This document shows, one piece after another, positions 1-12,560 of a stretch of DNA of 64,000 nt (its first letter is position 1; each line of letters opens with the position of its first letter). The notes beneath the pieces were generated by a model. It was not told the DNA's origin, ran no database searches, and saw only the letters and a list, made by a program, of their open reading frames with translations. A program made the translations under genes and the position numbers. Source of the stretch: Plasmopara viticola (taxonomy: Eukaryota; Oomycota; Peronosporomycetes; Peronosporales; Peronosporaceae); the NCBI GenBank assembly GCA_001695595.3, contig MBPM02000050.1, positions 124,001 to 188,000 on the forward strand. Direction: 5' to 3'.

Positions 1-1835
1 CTGGATCGAGTCCAGAAAAACAGGTTGTAGACGACATTAGGATTCTCATGTGGTTCCGACGCGACCTCCGTGTGCATGACAACTTGGCGCTTTCTGCGGC
101 CTTGGAATGGATCAAACAGCATCAACTCAAGGAAGGAAGTTGCAAAGTGGAATTTATTCCGCTGTACATTGTGCACCGCCCCAAGATCATGCTTTGCGGC
201 GTAAATCGATTCCAATTCATGCTTGAAAGCGTCTCGGACTTGGCTAGCGCGTTAACCGCGCGGGGCTCGCGACTCGTAGTGGCGAAAGGAGATGGAGTAC
301 AAGTGCTGAGACGTCTACTGCCTGCGTGGCGCATCTCACATTTATTTTTTGACGGAGCAAGTGAGCCATTCGCTATCAATCGCGATAATCGAGTCATAGC
401 GTTGGCGAGACAATTGGGTGTCCAAACTCATGTGACACACGGATACACGCTCTACGACCTAGATGCAGTCATTGCTGAAAATGGAGGAGAACCACCCAAA
501 ACGTACACGGCATTTCTTCGTGCACTAGCTCTTCAGTCCAAGCCACCGAAGCCACTTCCGACGCCGATAAAAGTCCCAGCACTTGGGTATCTACCCAGCG
601 AGCTCTATCAGCAAGTGGTCGATTACTGGAAAAATCGATTAAAACCTGATCCAGTAGCTCACGTAAAAGAAGAGAAAGTCAACGGCAACGGAGTCGAACA
701 CAAGGAGAAAGAAGACGACCCGGACGAAAAGACTCGGCAAATTCAAGAGATTGCGGGTCCTGAGCAACAATTTACACTTCCAGAGGTTACAGATTTTGGC
801 TACGAGATTCCAGATCGCCATCCATTTATTTACGGTGGAGAACAAATTGCGCTGAGTATTTTGCGTGACTACTGTCGCAATGAAGGTCGTGTAGTCCGAT
901 TTGAAAAGCCAAAGACATCTCCAGCACAAACAACGCCATCTGCCTCAACTACGTCCCTAAGTCCGTATCTGTATTTTGGTTGTATTAGTCCACGGACATT
1001 CTTGCATCACGTTCGAGCCATCCAGGAACTTCATGTAAAGGCATTATCAGCTACACCTGTGAGCTTGGATGGACAGCTGCTTTGGCGTGAGTTTTTTCAC
1101 TGCCACGGCCGAGCCAATCCGTATTTTGACAAAATGGAGGAGAGTCCTACTTGTCTGCAGATTGACTGGCGATGGCATACGATTCCAGAGAAGGAAGAAG
1201 CGATGACTGAAGACGATAAGCTCGCTAGGTCGCAATTTAAAGCTTGGTCTGAGGGTCAAACGGGCTTTCCTTGGATCGACGCGATTATGATTCAACTTAA
1301 AATAGAAGGTTGGATGCATCATTTAGCCCGCCATTCGGTCGCGTGTTTCCTTACTCGCGGTGATCTATACATTTCATGGGTACGAGGACTCGAGGTCTTT
1401 CAAGAACGGCTGATTGATCACGACTGGAGTATCAATGCTGGCAACTGGTTGTGGCTCAGTAGTAGCTATTTCTTCTCTGCCTACTTTCGAGTGTATTCTC
1501 CATCGACGTTCGGCAAGAAATGGGATCCTGAAGGTCTTTTCATCCGAAAGTACGTGCCAGCTCTGAGCAAGATGCCAGTCAAATATATTTATGAGCCTTG
1601 GAAAGCGCCGATGACTGTACAACACGCTGCAGGCTGCCTCATCGGCAAAGACTATCCATTTCCGATCGTAGACCACAAGATTGCGATGCGTCGATGCATG
1701 GCAGGCATGAAGCAGTCATACACTATCAATAAATACGGCACGCCACCGATCGCGCGGCCACCCACCAGTCCTCGATCCAAGCGACAGCGTGAGAATTCGA
1801 GCTCGTCCGAGACGTCCGAAGACTCAACACAGTAA
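1..1835 (+). CDS. (6-4) photolyase / animal-type cryptochrome family flavoprotein, 5' end beyond the window
   Basis: Light-driven DNA repair or blue-light receptor of the cryptochrome/photolyase family. The N-terminal alpha/beta domain opens with WFRRDLRVHDN. The FAD domain holds TTSLSPYLYFGCIS, GQTGFPWIDAIMIQL, HHLARH and WSINAGNWLWLSSS; numbering from the ATG at 48, HHLARH is near residues 424-429. The HLARH histidines and the WSINAGNW asparagine are those of the (6-4) photolyase/animal cryptochrome branch rather than CPD photolyases. A charged insert at about 200-235 and a Ser/basic tail after about 565 look disordered. The frame stays open upstream of ATG 48 to base 3, and the residues just before it (DDIRIL) complete the usual first beta strand, so translation very probably starts before the window. 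An AATAAA lies about 84 bases past the stop. It is convergent with the next gene. Repair versus signalling cannot be decided by eye. Confidence 0.92.
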   Translation, partial: GSSPEKQVVDDIRILMWFRRDLRVHDNLALSAALEWIKQHQLKEGSCKVEFIPLYIVHRPKIMLCGVNRFQFMLESVSDLASALTARGSRLVVAKGDGVQVLRRLLPAWRISHLFFDGASEPFAINRDNRVIALARQLGVQTHVTHGYTLYDLDAVIAENGGEPPKTYTAFLRALALQSKPPKPLPTPIKVPALGYLPSELYQQVVDYWKNRLKPDPVAHVKEEKVNGNGVEHKEKEDDPDEKTRQIQEIAGPEQQFTLPEVTDFGYEIPDRHPFIYGGEQIALSILRDYCRNEGRVVRFEKPKTSPAQTTPSASTTSLSPYLYFGCISPRTFLHHVRAIQELHVKALSATPVSLDGQLLWREFFHCHGRANPYFDKMEESPTCLQIDWRWHTIPEKEEAMTEDDKLARSQFKAWSEGQTGFPWIDAIMIQLKIEGWMHHLARHSVACFLTRGDLYISWVRGLEVFQERLIDHDWSINAGNWLWLSSSYFFSAYFRVYSPSTFGKKWDPEGLFIRKYVPALSKMPVKYIYEPWKAPMTVQHAAGCLIGKDYPFPIVDHKIAMRRCMAGMKQSYTINKYGTPPIARPPTSPRSKRQRENSSSSETSEDSTQ

Positions 1836-2852
1836 TGACTGCAAACCGGCAAAAGTGAACCCTAGACGTGCAGGTGGACTCTGTCACTTGATGTCAATAC
1901 TTTTTCAAGTTTTGATCGAATAAAATGGATACTTTATTTCGTGACTGAAGAAAGACGAATGATGGTCGACTAACAAAATAATCTAACGCTATCATTTGGC
2001 TGACAAAGCTCTTGCTCCTGCCTTATTCGACTGATGTTAGTTCTGAAGCGACTACGAAATAATCGTTATCGGAAGGACAGATGAATGTGTAGAATCGGCT
2101 TAAGGCCATGTTCGCTATGATGTAAAGGACGGAAGGAAGGCAGCGAGGAGGACAATATGAGTATGATCGCTCGGCTATTAGTCCAGCTGCTGCCTGGACA
2201 TTCTGCGACTCGATCAATCAACTGTAAGCAGAACACGCTCGAACCTGGTACTTGACTCAATTATGCCTTCGCTTAGTGGCGTCAATGTTGAACGAGGTAA
2301 TGAGGCACAGATCACGCATCCAAAATTTATAAACGATAGCAAATTTGTGACACCAAAGTAGCTGCTGTTTGAACCTAAATTCATGTCCTTTCGATGAGTG
2401 TATCACAGCTTGATAGGATACAACCAAGTCATAATAGCAAAGGTATTATACCATACAAGGAGTAATTAAGAGATACATGACTACGATAATTGAACGACCT
2501 GTAGTGGTATACTGCCTGCCATACACAGCCACTCGGTTGCTTCATGCTCTAAATACGCATGTCAGAAGGCCGGTCAGCCAGTTCCTTTTGAAGTAACGAA
2601 TTGTGCAAAGTAGCACCACTCACTCGTCTGAGTGAGGATCCAAGAACTTTCTCTAAAAACCAAAAGGTTTTTCATGTCGGTGCACAGTTATCGAACACAC
2701 GTTATTAGATTAACATACCAATGTCAAGCGAATGAGCGGATCTGTACTTTTAATCGTACGATTTCAGCTTTCAATAAATAATTTCGAAAGGAGATTATGC
2801 ACCAGCGCTAGCTATCTCCCATGTCGCTGTAGTTGCACAATACACTGGTCGG
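1836..2852. other. Intergenic region between convergent genes
   Basis: It holds the 3' flanks of the photolyase and of the RING gene. A 28-codon minus-strand ATG ORF at about 2023-2106 reads rather like protein (it contains SDNDYFVVASEL), but it is too short to call. I see nothing else. Confidence 0.5.
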
Positions 2853-3449
2853 TCATATACAGTCAAGCTCGGAGAAAGTCTCTCCTGTAAAGGGGTCAAA
2901 CAACCAAGCGCTGAGCTCACATGGAAATTCCTGGTTGTCGCCTTCAGTTGCGACTTTGACAAGCGTGACGCTCACGACGGCACGCACTACATGTTTACCG
3001 ATATCAAGTGCGAGAAGCTCGGCTCGCGGCGTCTTCCTTTGCTCTTCAGACAAGATCATTGATGATTTGAGTTTCTGCACAGCGTATTTACCCGCAAAAG
3101 CCTTTGGAAATTGAAAACGACACACGGGACATGTGCTCTGGCTTTGCAGCCAGGACGAGATGCATGGATAGTGAAACGAGTGGCCGCAAGGAAGTGCTAC
3201 GTGGCCGTCGCAAGGGTTTTCGCTCATGCAAATGACACAGTTTTCGCCCTCGTCGATCTCAGCGGTTTTTTGGATCTCGAGGTCGTCCAAGATGGCCTGG
3301 TCTGCAGGCGACGACATTCTGAGACGTGGAGAGACGTAGCGCATCATGAAGCGCACCCAAGTTGTGGACCGAAACATTGCAAGCACGTCACGCATAACGG
3401 AATGAGCAGGCGCGTGGTACTGCACTTCGACGCGCACGGTGATGTCCAT
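2853..3449 (-). CDS. RING-H2 finger protein, probable E3 ubiquitin ligase (copy 1)
   Basis: A 198-residue protein with a central RING-H2 finger: C71, C74, C88, H90, H93, C96, C107 and C110, in the pattern C-x2-C ... CGHSFHYPC ... CPVC. Such fingers recruit E2 enzymes, so a ubiquitin-ligase role is inferred from the family. The flanks are not a standard domain: an N-terminal [11 protein letters not shown] block with a [11 protein letters not shown] segment, and a C-terminal block that includes [10 protein letters not shown]. Both blocks recur in the gene at 34.5 kb, so the two are paralogues. The frame opens 11 codons earlier at 3482, but I chose the ATG at 3449 because [11 protein letters not shown] also opens the paralogue. 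There is no signal peptide and no membrane segment. It faces the photolyase gene tail to tail. The substrate is unknown. Confidence 0.85.
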   Translation of the reverse strand: MDITVRVEVQYHAPAHSVMRDVLAMFRSTTWVRFMMRYVSPRLRMSSPADQAILDDLEIQKTAEIDEGENCVICMSENPCDGHVALPCGHSFHYPCISSWLQSQSTCPVCRFQFPKAFAGKYAVQKLKSSMILSEEQRKTPRAELLALDIGKHVVRAVVSVTLVKVATEGDNQEFPCELSAWLFDPFTGETFSELDCI

Positions 3450-6225
3450 TGAATCGGCTCTAACTCGCTCGTAGTCTTGCAATTCGAATCAAAGTGGGCA
3501 GAGATGTAACTTTAAAGTTGTGCTGTGGAAAATAAATTGCTTGACAAGATCGTGATGGCGCTAAGGTATTTGGAGAAACTCAAAGTGAGGGAGCATTTGG
3601 AAGCCACCACGCGACCATACCTGGTACCTGCAAGCGCCAACTTTTCTCTACTCATTGAGAGACGGACGCTTTAGCAGTTTCGAAAGGAACAGATTTTTAA
3701 CCCATGCAGAAGAGTGGTATCCTAGCTATTCGGTGGTGCAAGGCAGGGTACAGAATGCTCGACCATTCATTTTGCCTCGTCTATGATGCACGTTCATTGC
3801 TCAGTGCGTCGGAAATTCCCAAGTAGTCACATATATATAACGCGTACCGAAGGCATCAAGGTAAAACGATTACATGGATTAATGCTAATCTGGAGGAACG
3901 TGGTAAAGGATACGCTTGTACTCGCTTCAACCAGAGCTTGAAAGCTAGATAGCGCACCCAAGTAGCGTATGATCTGCATATTTTATAAACTGCTCTCCAC
4001 CGGTAATTTAAACACGCCATACATGTAAGGGGTGTGTGATATTGGAAATTTAATTTATTGGCTAATTAGCTGGCGCGTAAGCAATACATCGCAGATACAA
4101 GCACGGACGCGCTACTGTACCTGGATTTCGTGACGCGCTCCATATCCATTAATTGCTTCGAATAGTGTATTTGATGTTGACTCGTGACAGATATGTCTCA
4201 CGCCCACGCAACGGGGACCGCTTAATAGAGTCAGTGTATATATAATCTGATTTTGAAAGTGCACACTTATAGCATGCGTTAGAAATTTAGAATGTCCGCT
4301 CCTTGTAAATGTCAGGTGTTAATAGCAACTCAAATATCAAAATAAGTAAGGACCATTTCTGACTTTATCATGGAGGAAACAATCAATCACCATAAATCTA
4401 AGACACCGCTATCGATGTAGTACTTTTAGGCACAAACATACCGCTAGCTATTAGTCACGAATGAAGCTTCGTGAATTGTAAGAAGTTTATCTCCACACGT
4501 CAAGCATTTTAGTTTGATCAGTACACACGTCACTGTTGGACAGGACCACACCCTGTTACATGGCTTAAACAGATCTATTTCGCAATCGGTTGATGCGATC
4601 TACGTCCGATGCACGTATCTCAAATTGATACTGACTTTATTATCTCCGGCGAAATTATTCTGCGCAGTACGTAGAGAAATCTTTTCTTTTCAATCATTAA
4701 AACATCGCTCGTCTTTCATTTAAATACTATTGTATTGGCTAGCTAAAATTGAGCTCGTCGATGCCAGCCTGACGACGCAAAAAGGCAATGCATAAGCATA
4801 ATTACTACTTTGTTCATAATAGAATGTTGGATTGTGTCCTTCGTTAACAAAGAAAAAGATGTTGCACCTAAAGAGCATCTCGTCAATGTCGATACTATCA
4901 TTAAAGAGATACAGCAAGCTGCTGTTTCAAACTTAGGACGGTCATTAAACTTTATTTGAAGTATATGTCCTGTCCCACCTTTGCTCTAATATATTGATGT
5001 CTTAAAGCGCAGTAACCTTGGCAACGAGGCGGAAACGGAAGATAAGCGTTATGGTCTGTGCTTGTCGTAGCTTTCTGGCTTTTTTTACATCAATAGATAG
5101 TCAATTTTGTTTCCAGACATGTTCGAAACGCTCATCGTACATGGTTAGATCACGCAGAAATTGCGGTTGGCTAACATGCACACGAACTTTCTCCTTCTTC
5201 GTCCAAGTTTAGCCGTGCAACAAATCAGGCAGAGCGGTTATTTTGTTTTTTATCCACATTTTCGGATTGGCAATAAGATACTTCAGTAGCTTATCGAATT
5301 GCAGGCTCACAAGGAGGATCTAGGGTTTGTTCGTTCCCACCACCATAACTAAAAGAGCAGCAATTCAGAAAGATTTTGTCGTAAGCGTCCATTTTAAGCA
5401 CAATTACCAGCAAACTTGGAGGTACTTAAATGCTGCTCAACACCTAGTATTTGACACAAAATGAGTGAGTTAGAGCGTACCTCAATTTGCAGCGTGATCG
5501 ACCAAATTGTCAACTTTAAATGTTTGGCTAAAACGATCGTGATACCTCATAGTTGAAAAGTACAGGCTTTTGTCTCTAGTAATGAACGTATTTGCTGAAT
5601 ACATCACTGTGATAACAGGCAAGCTATCTTGGACACAAACACGTATTGTACATTTAAATAACACATGTAATATCAATTTGTGGAAAAGTTGGTAACCCGT
5701 CATAGGAAAGTTTCGACGTGATGAAAAGTGCGACTGCACATTAGTTTTTTGCCAGGCTTTTGAGAACGGCGTTTTCTCAAGATTAATCCCAAGTCGAGTA
5801 TGCCGTTGCTTTGAGTGGCTTAGCATGTTACAGTATTGGCCGTAAATTTTAGCTGTAGCTGCGTAGATCCCTCAGGTCTCGAAAAACGGTGAAATTTTGA
5901 TAGAAAATCCTGCTCTAATTCAGAGTTTAGGTCAGAATACTACGATATCCGAAGCGACATTTAATCAAAATTTGCGATGCGTTTATGTCTCGTCTATGCG
6001 CCTTGCGCATGCATAGTCTTCAACACACAATTTTTAAATAATACACGAAAATGTCGCATATTAGCTAATGTGTTGCCAGCTTTAACAACGTCACTGCTCC
6101 TTGAACTTCTCTGGCAATTTTTTTGACAACCGACAATTAAATCAAGGCATATGTCCGGTCACGCACCGTAATCACATCCCCTTTTCAGAGCGTGAGCTAA
6201 ATAGCTTGGATACCATTGTCGCTAT

Positions 6226-6447
6226 TTGCCTAACGACGGAATCAGGGTCATTGTACTTGGAATCCTGGCGGATATAGAAGCGATATTCTCCGACTTTGTT
6301 AGCGCTAAGAACTGCTCGGTTTTGGTTCTAGTTGAGATTTATGACCCTATTCTTGGTATGGCGTGGCAAGAGCCCCACGAACCCTGGGTTAGCAGAGCCT
6401 TAAGTGTCACTCAGTTTACTCTCAATGATGGTTTCTGTTTGCTTTGA
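6226..6447 (+). mobile_element. Relic of a Ty3/gypsy retrotransposon protease region
   Basis: A short open frame carries EIYDPILGMAWQEPHEPW at about 6337-6390. This closely follows the ILGMPWLxxHxPxIDW signature that ends the retropepsin segment of Ty3/gypsy polyproteins. The frame stops soon afterwards, and I could not find a continuing reverse transcriptase on the same strand, so this is a fragment of a dead element. No LTR, primer-binding site or target duplication could be paired with it. Confidence 0.4.
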
Positions 6448-9400
6448 ACCCACCTTTGCTATGAGGCACACACGATTTGAGCAGATATTTATCAGGGTTG
6501 GATATTCCAAAGTCGGAAAGAGACAATGATGATATTGAAGGCAAGATTATGGACGGTTGACTGATTCGCAACCGCTAAGTCGTTCACGAGAGGCATTGCA
6601 CTTATTGCATGGCGGTGATGACGTTGTTGGCGCTAAGTCAATGCATTTAAAGCAAGCTGCGCGTGGGGTAGTTTGTAACCATTGAGTAATGCTCATGGGA
6701 CGCAGCACTCGCTGCATGTCCTGGATGACATGGCTGGCTTTAAACAAGGAAGAATCAAGAAGCCCATTTTTATTGCACGTGAAGTAGCACGTTGCAGTTG
6801 CTGCATGCCGCGATCAACGTCAGCTACTGTCAATTATAAACCAAGAACTCATTTCTTTCGATGCACGCAAAGTGGCACGCTGTTTTACAAAATTCATTGG
6901 GAAAAGCTTTAGCAGCATATCGTGCAAGATGTGGTCTATAGCTCTCTGATTTTGCATGTGGAGTGACACGTACCCATTAAGCAACGGTCAACGTGAGCAG
7001 AGTTCGCTGCATATTACACTTGCTGCAGGCCAAGACATCAAGGAAGTGGCCCTGATGATGCTCGTGGAGTAGCCTGAGTGCTCTCACTATGGACAGCGTC
7101 TGCAGTATGTCCAGTCCGACAATGTCGTGATCTTTGCTCCTAATTCGCGGGCTCCAATAAACAGGGGCTTTGATGAGCAGAAATTATTTATGTAGACTTC
7201 GATGCGACGATGCACAATCACATCGGCGCGCATTCGACACGAATAGTCTCATTAAGAATATCGATCTCGTGGGTGTCTCGTCACTGACAAAAAGGATCTA
7301 AAGTAGGTGTCTCGTTAATCGACGATGCGTTCGGCTATTTACTCTTGTAAAAAAGGAATACTGGAACTTTTTAGACTGAAACCTGTTCATTTTGTGAATG
7401 CTCTGCTTGAGCCGGGCGAGACAATCTTAGCGAGGTTGTTTAATCTGCATCATAGGCAACGTAGTGGTCATTTAGCCGAAGGAGAGATCAGTTCAGCACT
7501 AGTTGATACACTGGTCTTGGAAGTTAAAATGTAGCCAAGCGTATAACTTCGACTTTCAAGATTTTATCGGGTCTTTCCAGCTCTTTAATTATAATGTAGG
7601 GCTTCAAGACCCCCCCCTTTCGGTCTGCCATCAAATACAAATTTACTCTAAGAAACTGTCTTGGTTCGAGAATCATGTTCACGTGCGAACAATACTTAAA
7701 TTTATACGCGCGAAAAAGGTTCTAATTTTTTGCGTATATGTATATTATATTTCCTGGGTACTTTAAATAAACTTTTAACAGTTTTACTTTTTACGCTCTT
7801 CTAATCCATACATAATACTGTTAGAGAATGACACAAGTCCTCATGGTCTTCATGGGTTAGGCAAATAACTGGAGCTTTGGCAAAGAAGATGTTCATGGTC
7901 CAGGGTGCTTTACTCGAAAATTGGCTTTCAGGTAGATCCCTCTACAACACAGTGCAAATTACGCAATAATCGTTAGAGCAACATCCGGTCTTTTAAATGA
8001 GGTTACGTAATTAGTAAGAGCAATTCATACAAAAGGTTCTTGACAACGTTGAGAATAATTGGATATATACGTCTAGTGGCACCACACTTCTGTAAGTAGC
8101 CTCAAATGGACAACAGCAAGAGATCGCGTTCAATTTTCGGTAGCTCAAGGCTACCGTGAATTTTTTCTTACTGTCCATGATAAAAAGCTGCTTACGACGG
8201 AATTTGCTTTTGCGAAGCACACCTATTTTTAAAGTCAATCGTGATTGATACTGGTCGTGCGTCACTACCCACTGCAACACCACCGTCAAATCTCTTTCAT
8301 AGAATAGCCAAAAGCCCTGCTTTTACGGAAAATAACTTTCAAGTGAAGATTGGCCAGGAAAGTAGAATGCCTTCATTGATATGTCATCGCGTTAACCGGA
8401 CTGTGATTCAGCCCATCTCACAAATGTGACCTCATCTGTAATAAATCTAAGTTGTGGTGTGTATGCACGAGATGACGTGTGCTTAGATTCCCAAAATTTG
8501 TTGGGAAGAAAACGGGTTTGAGGACCAAGGCAAGAAATTGTCGGCACAGATGTGTAAGAAGTTACGTCGGCTCTCAATGTGAGAGCCATTTTTCATTACA
8601 GCGTGATCCACCATACTTCATAATCTATAAATAAATCTTCGTTCACTCCATTAGACTGACGATACATTTCTTTGGGATCATCTCGGTCGAGATAAGACGT
8701 CTGACTTGAAAAGCGCCAATTGTAAGTGACCCTACTTGTGCTAGGGGATCTGTGCAGATGTGCGGATATGCAAAGTGTGCCAGCGAGCTTAATGATCATT
8801 GAAATTGGCCGCATTTTTAGCAAGCTTGCCGGTGTCATTATGCTGGTTTATGTTCGATACCTACCTTGCCAAATGACTTGGTATGCACACTGGTAACGTG
8901 GTCTTTGTTTGCCGCTTCAGTAAGACGAATAGATTAGCGGCTTTGAGGGTCAGAGCCAACGGTTTCGACTTTAAAGTGCTTTTCCTCGATTGTGGTGTTC
9001 GGAAGTCAACTATCTTAGATGGAGACTTCCTTTAAATAAAAATTATTAAGATGCTTGGTAGTAGGCCGGAGATGTTCACACCAGGACCGATGATCAGACA
9101 CAGTGACCGAACAAAGTCATCAAAAGTGATACTTGGCTTGCGCACGAATGCACATAGGCATTGGAGCATCATTTTTTTCTCGTGGAGTTTACACTTAACA
9201 AATATTCCAATTAAGCAGCTTACACGTCGTTCTGCATCAATAAAGTAGTCGATCCTCGAACTTTGTACTTGTTATTCGGGGAGACATCGCCGAGAGACGT
9301 GCAAAAATTCCGGCCTTCTTTTATGTTATAGCAAGTCGAAGACATTCATATCGAAACGACTTGTTGTTTTGAGACACGTCCGCAACAATATTTGTCAGTC

Positions 9401-10607
9401 TGAATACTTTAATAAACTATTTTGACCAAATGAAACCAAGAGATAAAGTAACATTGAAGATTCTGTAAGATTAAATGCTTGAATTTATTTACAAATGCAA
9501 TCAAGACCAAACTGACATTTAATTATACAAAATTATGATCAAAAGGACCTTTTTGAAGAAAAAAAATGCGAGCACGTCCACCGTTTTATTCTGGATCTGT
9601 GACAGGTGTACGTAAACGGCTGGCAACATATTATGTGATTTATACCACTGGAAGCCGACTCATCAAATAAGCCAAAATGTGCCTTGGCTTCTAAGGGGTG
9701 GCTTGCTCGCAGAGTGATACAATTAAACGCTTAAGGCTTGAGAAGTAGCCGTGGCACTAAAGAATATACCGATAACGACACTCGGGGTCGTCATTACTAC
9801 AGACGTCAATCTCAAGCCATAGCATAGCAAAGAGCACGTGGCGCGCCGCATGATGCTGAGAAATCGTCGTTTACTCTTCTCGACAAAAAAGGGTGAGCGC
9901 TAGTGTGCATTCTCAAGCGACGCCATCAGCAAGATCAAACCTGGTTAATTGCGAGGCGAGAACGCTTTCTCTAAGCCAAAACTTCATACGAGCTTAAGAT
10001 TCCATTTTGGCAAGGCTTCTTTGACGCTGTAGACGCTTTCGATCATGGTGATCAGCTTCTTAGGTAAAACGAGTTCGAGAAGGTCGGTCTAGATGGGTTA
10101 TGACCACGAGTAGATCATTTCAAACGGTTCTTGGTGATAGCTAGCGAAGAAGTGCTTACGGAGCATATAGTAAATGCTGTGGATTACAGTAGGTCAGCGG
10201 GCTTGCAGTCGAAAACGATTCTCTGTCGAGCGAAAATGCTTAAATGGTCTCACTATCGCGCAAAGTGTTGCAAAGTGCAAGCAAAATACACAGCGACTTT
10301 TACTATAAATTCAGTGCCGAAGTACTATTTCATCATTCTCGCGCATCATGAGGCGCTAATACCGTAGTAGCACCAGCACCGGGCCTCCGCTTTTTTAAGT
10401 TGCCAAAGAACTATTGTGAAAAAAAATGTGAAGCTAACTGAGAGGTGCACGTGCCTCACGCTGAGCGTTTGTTGAGGATTGTGACTCAAAGCTATGTCCA
10501 TTTACAGCACCCAAATATAAACTGGGAGACTTTCATAGCCGGCTTGTCGAGCAGAAACTTATACTCCGGTCACCGATGTCATATCATGTAGAATAATGCC
10601 GCTCTGA

Positions 10608-10805
10608 CTATTGCTCATTCTCGAGAGACCTGTTCAAGCTATCGTCTTCAAACGTTTGCTCATTAGACGCAAGCGCGATTGATCCTAAAATGAGTACGAA
10701 GACTGTGAGGTGCACAGCAAGAGCATAAATCAATCTTTTACACGCTCTAAGTAGTGTACCATAGAGAGGTATTGTCAGCCTACTTGGCTTGGTGGGACGA
10801 GCCAT
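10608..10805 (-). CDS. Candidate small single-pass membrane protein, 65 residues
   Basis: An ATG-initiated ORF with a basic N-terminus (MARPTKPSRL), one strongly hydrophobic stretch at about residues 26-47 (LIYALAVHLTVFVLILGSIA) and an acidic, polar tail. The composition is unusual among the random ORFs around it. It could be a genuine small signal-anchored or secreted protein, one exon of a larger gene, or chance. No RXLR motif is present. No family is recognised. Confidence 0.22.
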   Translation of the reverse strand: MARPTKPSRLTIPLYGTLLRACKRLIYALAVHLTVFVLILGSIALASNEQTFEDDSLNRSLENEQ

Positions 10806-12239
10806 GAACTTTCAAGAAGGCTCCATGCCGAGGCTGGAGAGTCGAAGTCGACCGCAAGACTTGGTTTTGTCTACTTTGAACAAATGGTGACTGCCGTGCG
10901 CAGCGTGAGTGTGCTTTGCACGAGAACAAGTTGCTATTCGACTACATAACATATTATAAGTGTGGACGTTTATGTTGTCGATTGTCTTAAGATTTGAGCT
11001 GTAATTAGATCATCAAGGCTCATATAACTTTTTGCGCAGATTTCTGAAGAGGAGCGCAAGTCACACAGTGATGTCTGATCGACACAAAACTCTAAAAGTG
11101 TCGACAGACATAGCTCTGTGGCTTGGCGGGGAACAGTGTACCGGGATGACACAATCTCTCTGTGGTTTGCCCTAACTCCGAGCTGTTTGACATAAGCGAC
11201 TGATGTGTTGTCTGTACAAATCACAATATGCTTTGGTTGAGAAGATGCTTTAAGTCTTGTTCCATACGTTTATATGAGTCTTTCTTATAAATACAGATCA
11301 CCCAATTTTGAGTGACATCGAAAGTGCTTATAAAGAATAGGCAGTTGCTAACTTATGCAAAGTGTAGTTTCTGCATCAATGCAAACCAGAAAGGACCTAG
11401 TGTTCTTGCTAAACGCTCTTGCATAGATTAGGTAATGAGTTGGCCTAAACCAGTCGCGTTGAAAATAATTAGTTGGATGCAGTCACTCGACAAAAAAATC
11501 CGATTCCAATTAAAAGACATAATTGTAATCTCTTATTGCAGAGAAGAATGCCATAGTCGAGTGAAAACCATCTCGACAGCGATTGCTGTGCAAAGGTGCG
11601 AGTGGGCGGATGGCTGACTCGACTATAGAGTAGAGCTGAAAGAGCCTGCCTGACGATTTGCCTTCAACCAGGATGATCTGTGGTATAGCCAAGGCCCACG
11701 ATGCTCCAAAAAGAAGCATTTTTCGGCTGAAAGAAAAGCTTTGGCAGTCAATTGTGCTTTAACCAACTGTCAAAGGGTAAAATCACTGATCCATTAATCG
11801 CATCCTTTGTGAGTTTTCCAACATTGACGGGCTGTTTGTATTTTCTAAGCCTCATAAGTTTTGCTTGCCAAATACTGGCGGAAGTACGGGCATCGTAGCA
11901 AAATGGTGCATTGTACACCAATTTTGCCGACGTGATGCCAGGTCGAACAGCTAAGCTTCATATCGGCTCGGTCGTTGGGCATACTAAACTATATTGTCTC
12001 TACTAGAGAGTCCCGGATTTTATCACTGCGTTGTGATCTAAAACTCATTCGCGCTCATAGCAGCTCGCCCAAATCGTAAAATTTAGCTTAATCGGGCTGA
12101 TACTGCGATGCCCTACTACACAGTCCCTACCAATAAAATACTCGTGGCAGTTGATTCGATTACAGCAATGCGATATAATTATCTCTTCTAGAAGTGCGGG
12201 ATGGGGCAGAAGCTCTGATGAACCTCTAGATCTTAATTA

Positions 12240-12560
12240 TTAGCCTAGTTTCCTCCGCACCCAGCTCCATAACCGTGCGAGAAGTCGAGTTGAAATTGTA
12301 CTTAGCAGCCCAAGAGATGCGGTTGCGCCTGCACAAAATAAGCACATCGAAAAGAACATAAAGAGAACTTGAATGTTGTAGGACTTATAGCTAAATGCAA
12401 AGTACGGCAAGGTAAGTCCGGCGATGATTTTGAGATAGAAAACAACTTCTTTAAGTGTTTCAGCGGCACTAATCTCGGACTACGCGACTGATGCAGGCCA
12501 TAGTATCGAGAAGTATGACAATGCACTCTGCGCGTCATAATCACCCACACCTTTTGCCAT
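12240..12560 (-). CDS. Small integral membrane protein, two exons, function unknown
   Basis: Exon 2 (12479-12240) encodes 79 residues that read as a typical small membrane protein: an amphipathic start (SEISAAETLKEVVFYL), two hydrophobic stretches (KIIAGLTLPYFAF and IQVLFMFFSMCLFCAGATA), and a basic amphipathic end (LLARLWSWVRRKLG). An in-frame stop lies just upstream, so an exon boundary is needed. The best solution is a four-codon exon 1 (12560-12549, MAKG) joined through a GTGGGT...CGTAG intron of 69 nt (12548-12480) in phase 0, giving 83 residues. The very short first exon is the weak point. The gene lies head to head with NAP1, 143 bp start to start, so a shared promoter is likely. I do not recognise the family. 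Confidence 0.45.

Larger units (their letters stand above)
3450..12239. other. Gene-poor AT-rich region with decayed repeats
   Basis: About 8.8 kb in which no reading frame exceeds about 114 codons, and most are typical of random AT-rich sequence. The exceptions listed separately are a Ty3/gypsy protease relic near 6.3 kb and a small membrane ORF at 10.6-10.8 kb. Weaker hints of retroelement debris are a YRKLNAI string on the minus strand near 8.15 kb and a TDNTSVAYVKQLG string on the minus strand near 11.2 kb. I see no tRNA gene or intact transposase. Confidence 0.5.

Noticed and set aside
2023..2106. 28-codon ATG frame with protein-like composition (SDNDYFVVASEL)
   Set aside because: Too short, no convincing splice partners, and it lies between two convergent genes where untranslated tails are expected.
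8011..8289. Minus-strand YRKLNAI string like the start of a gypsy reverse transcriptase
   Set aside because: Seven residues only; the residues on either side do not continue the reverse-transcriptase pattern.
10970..11224. Minus-strand TDNTSVAYVKQLG string like a DIRS-type RNase H
   Set aside because: The similarity ends after about 13 residues, the frame starts with GTG and no other element part is nearby.
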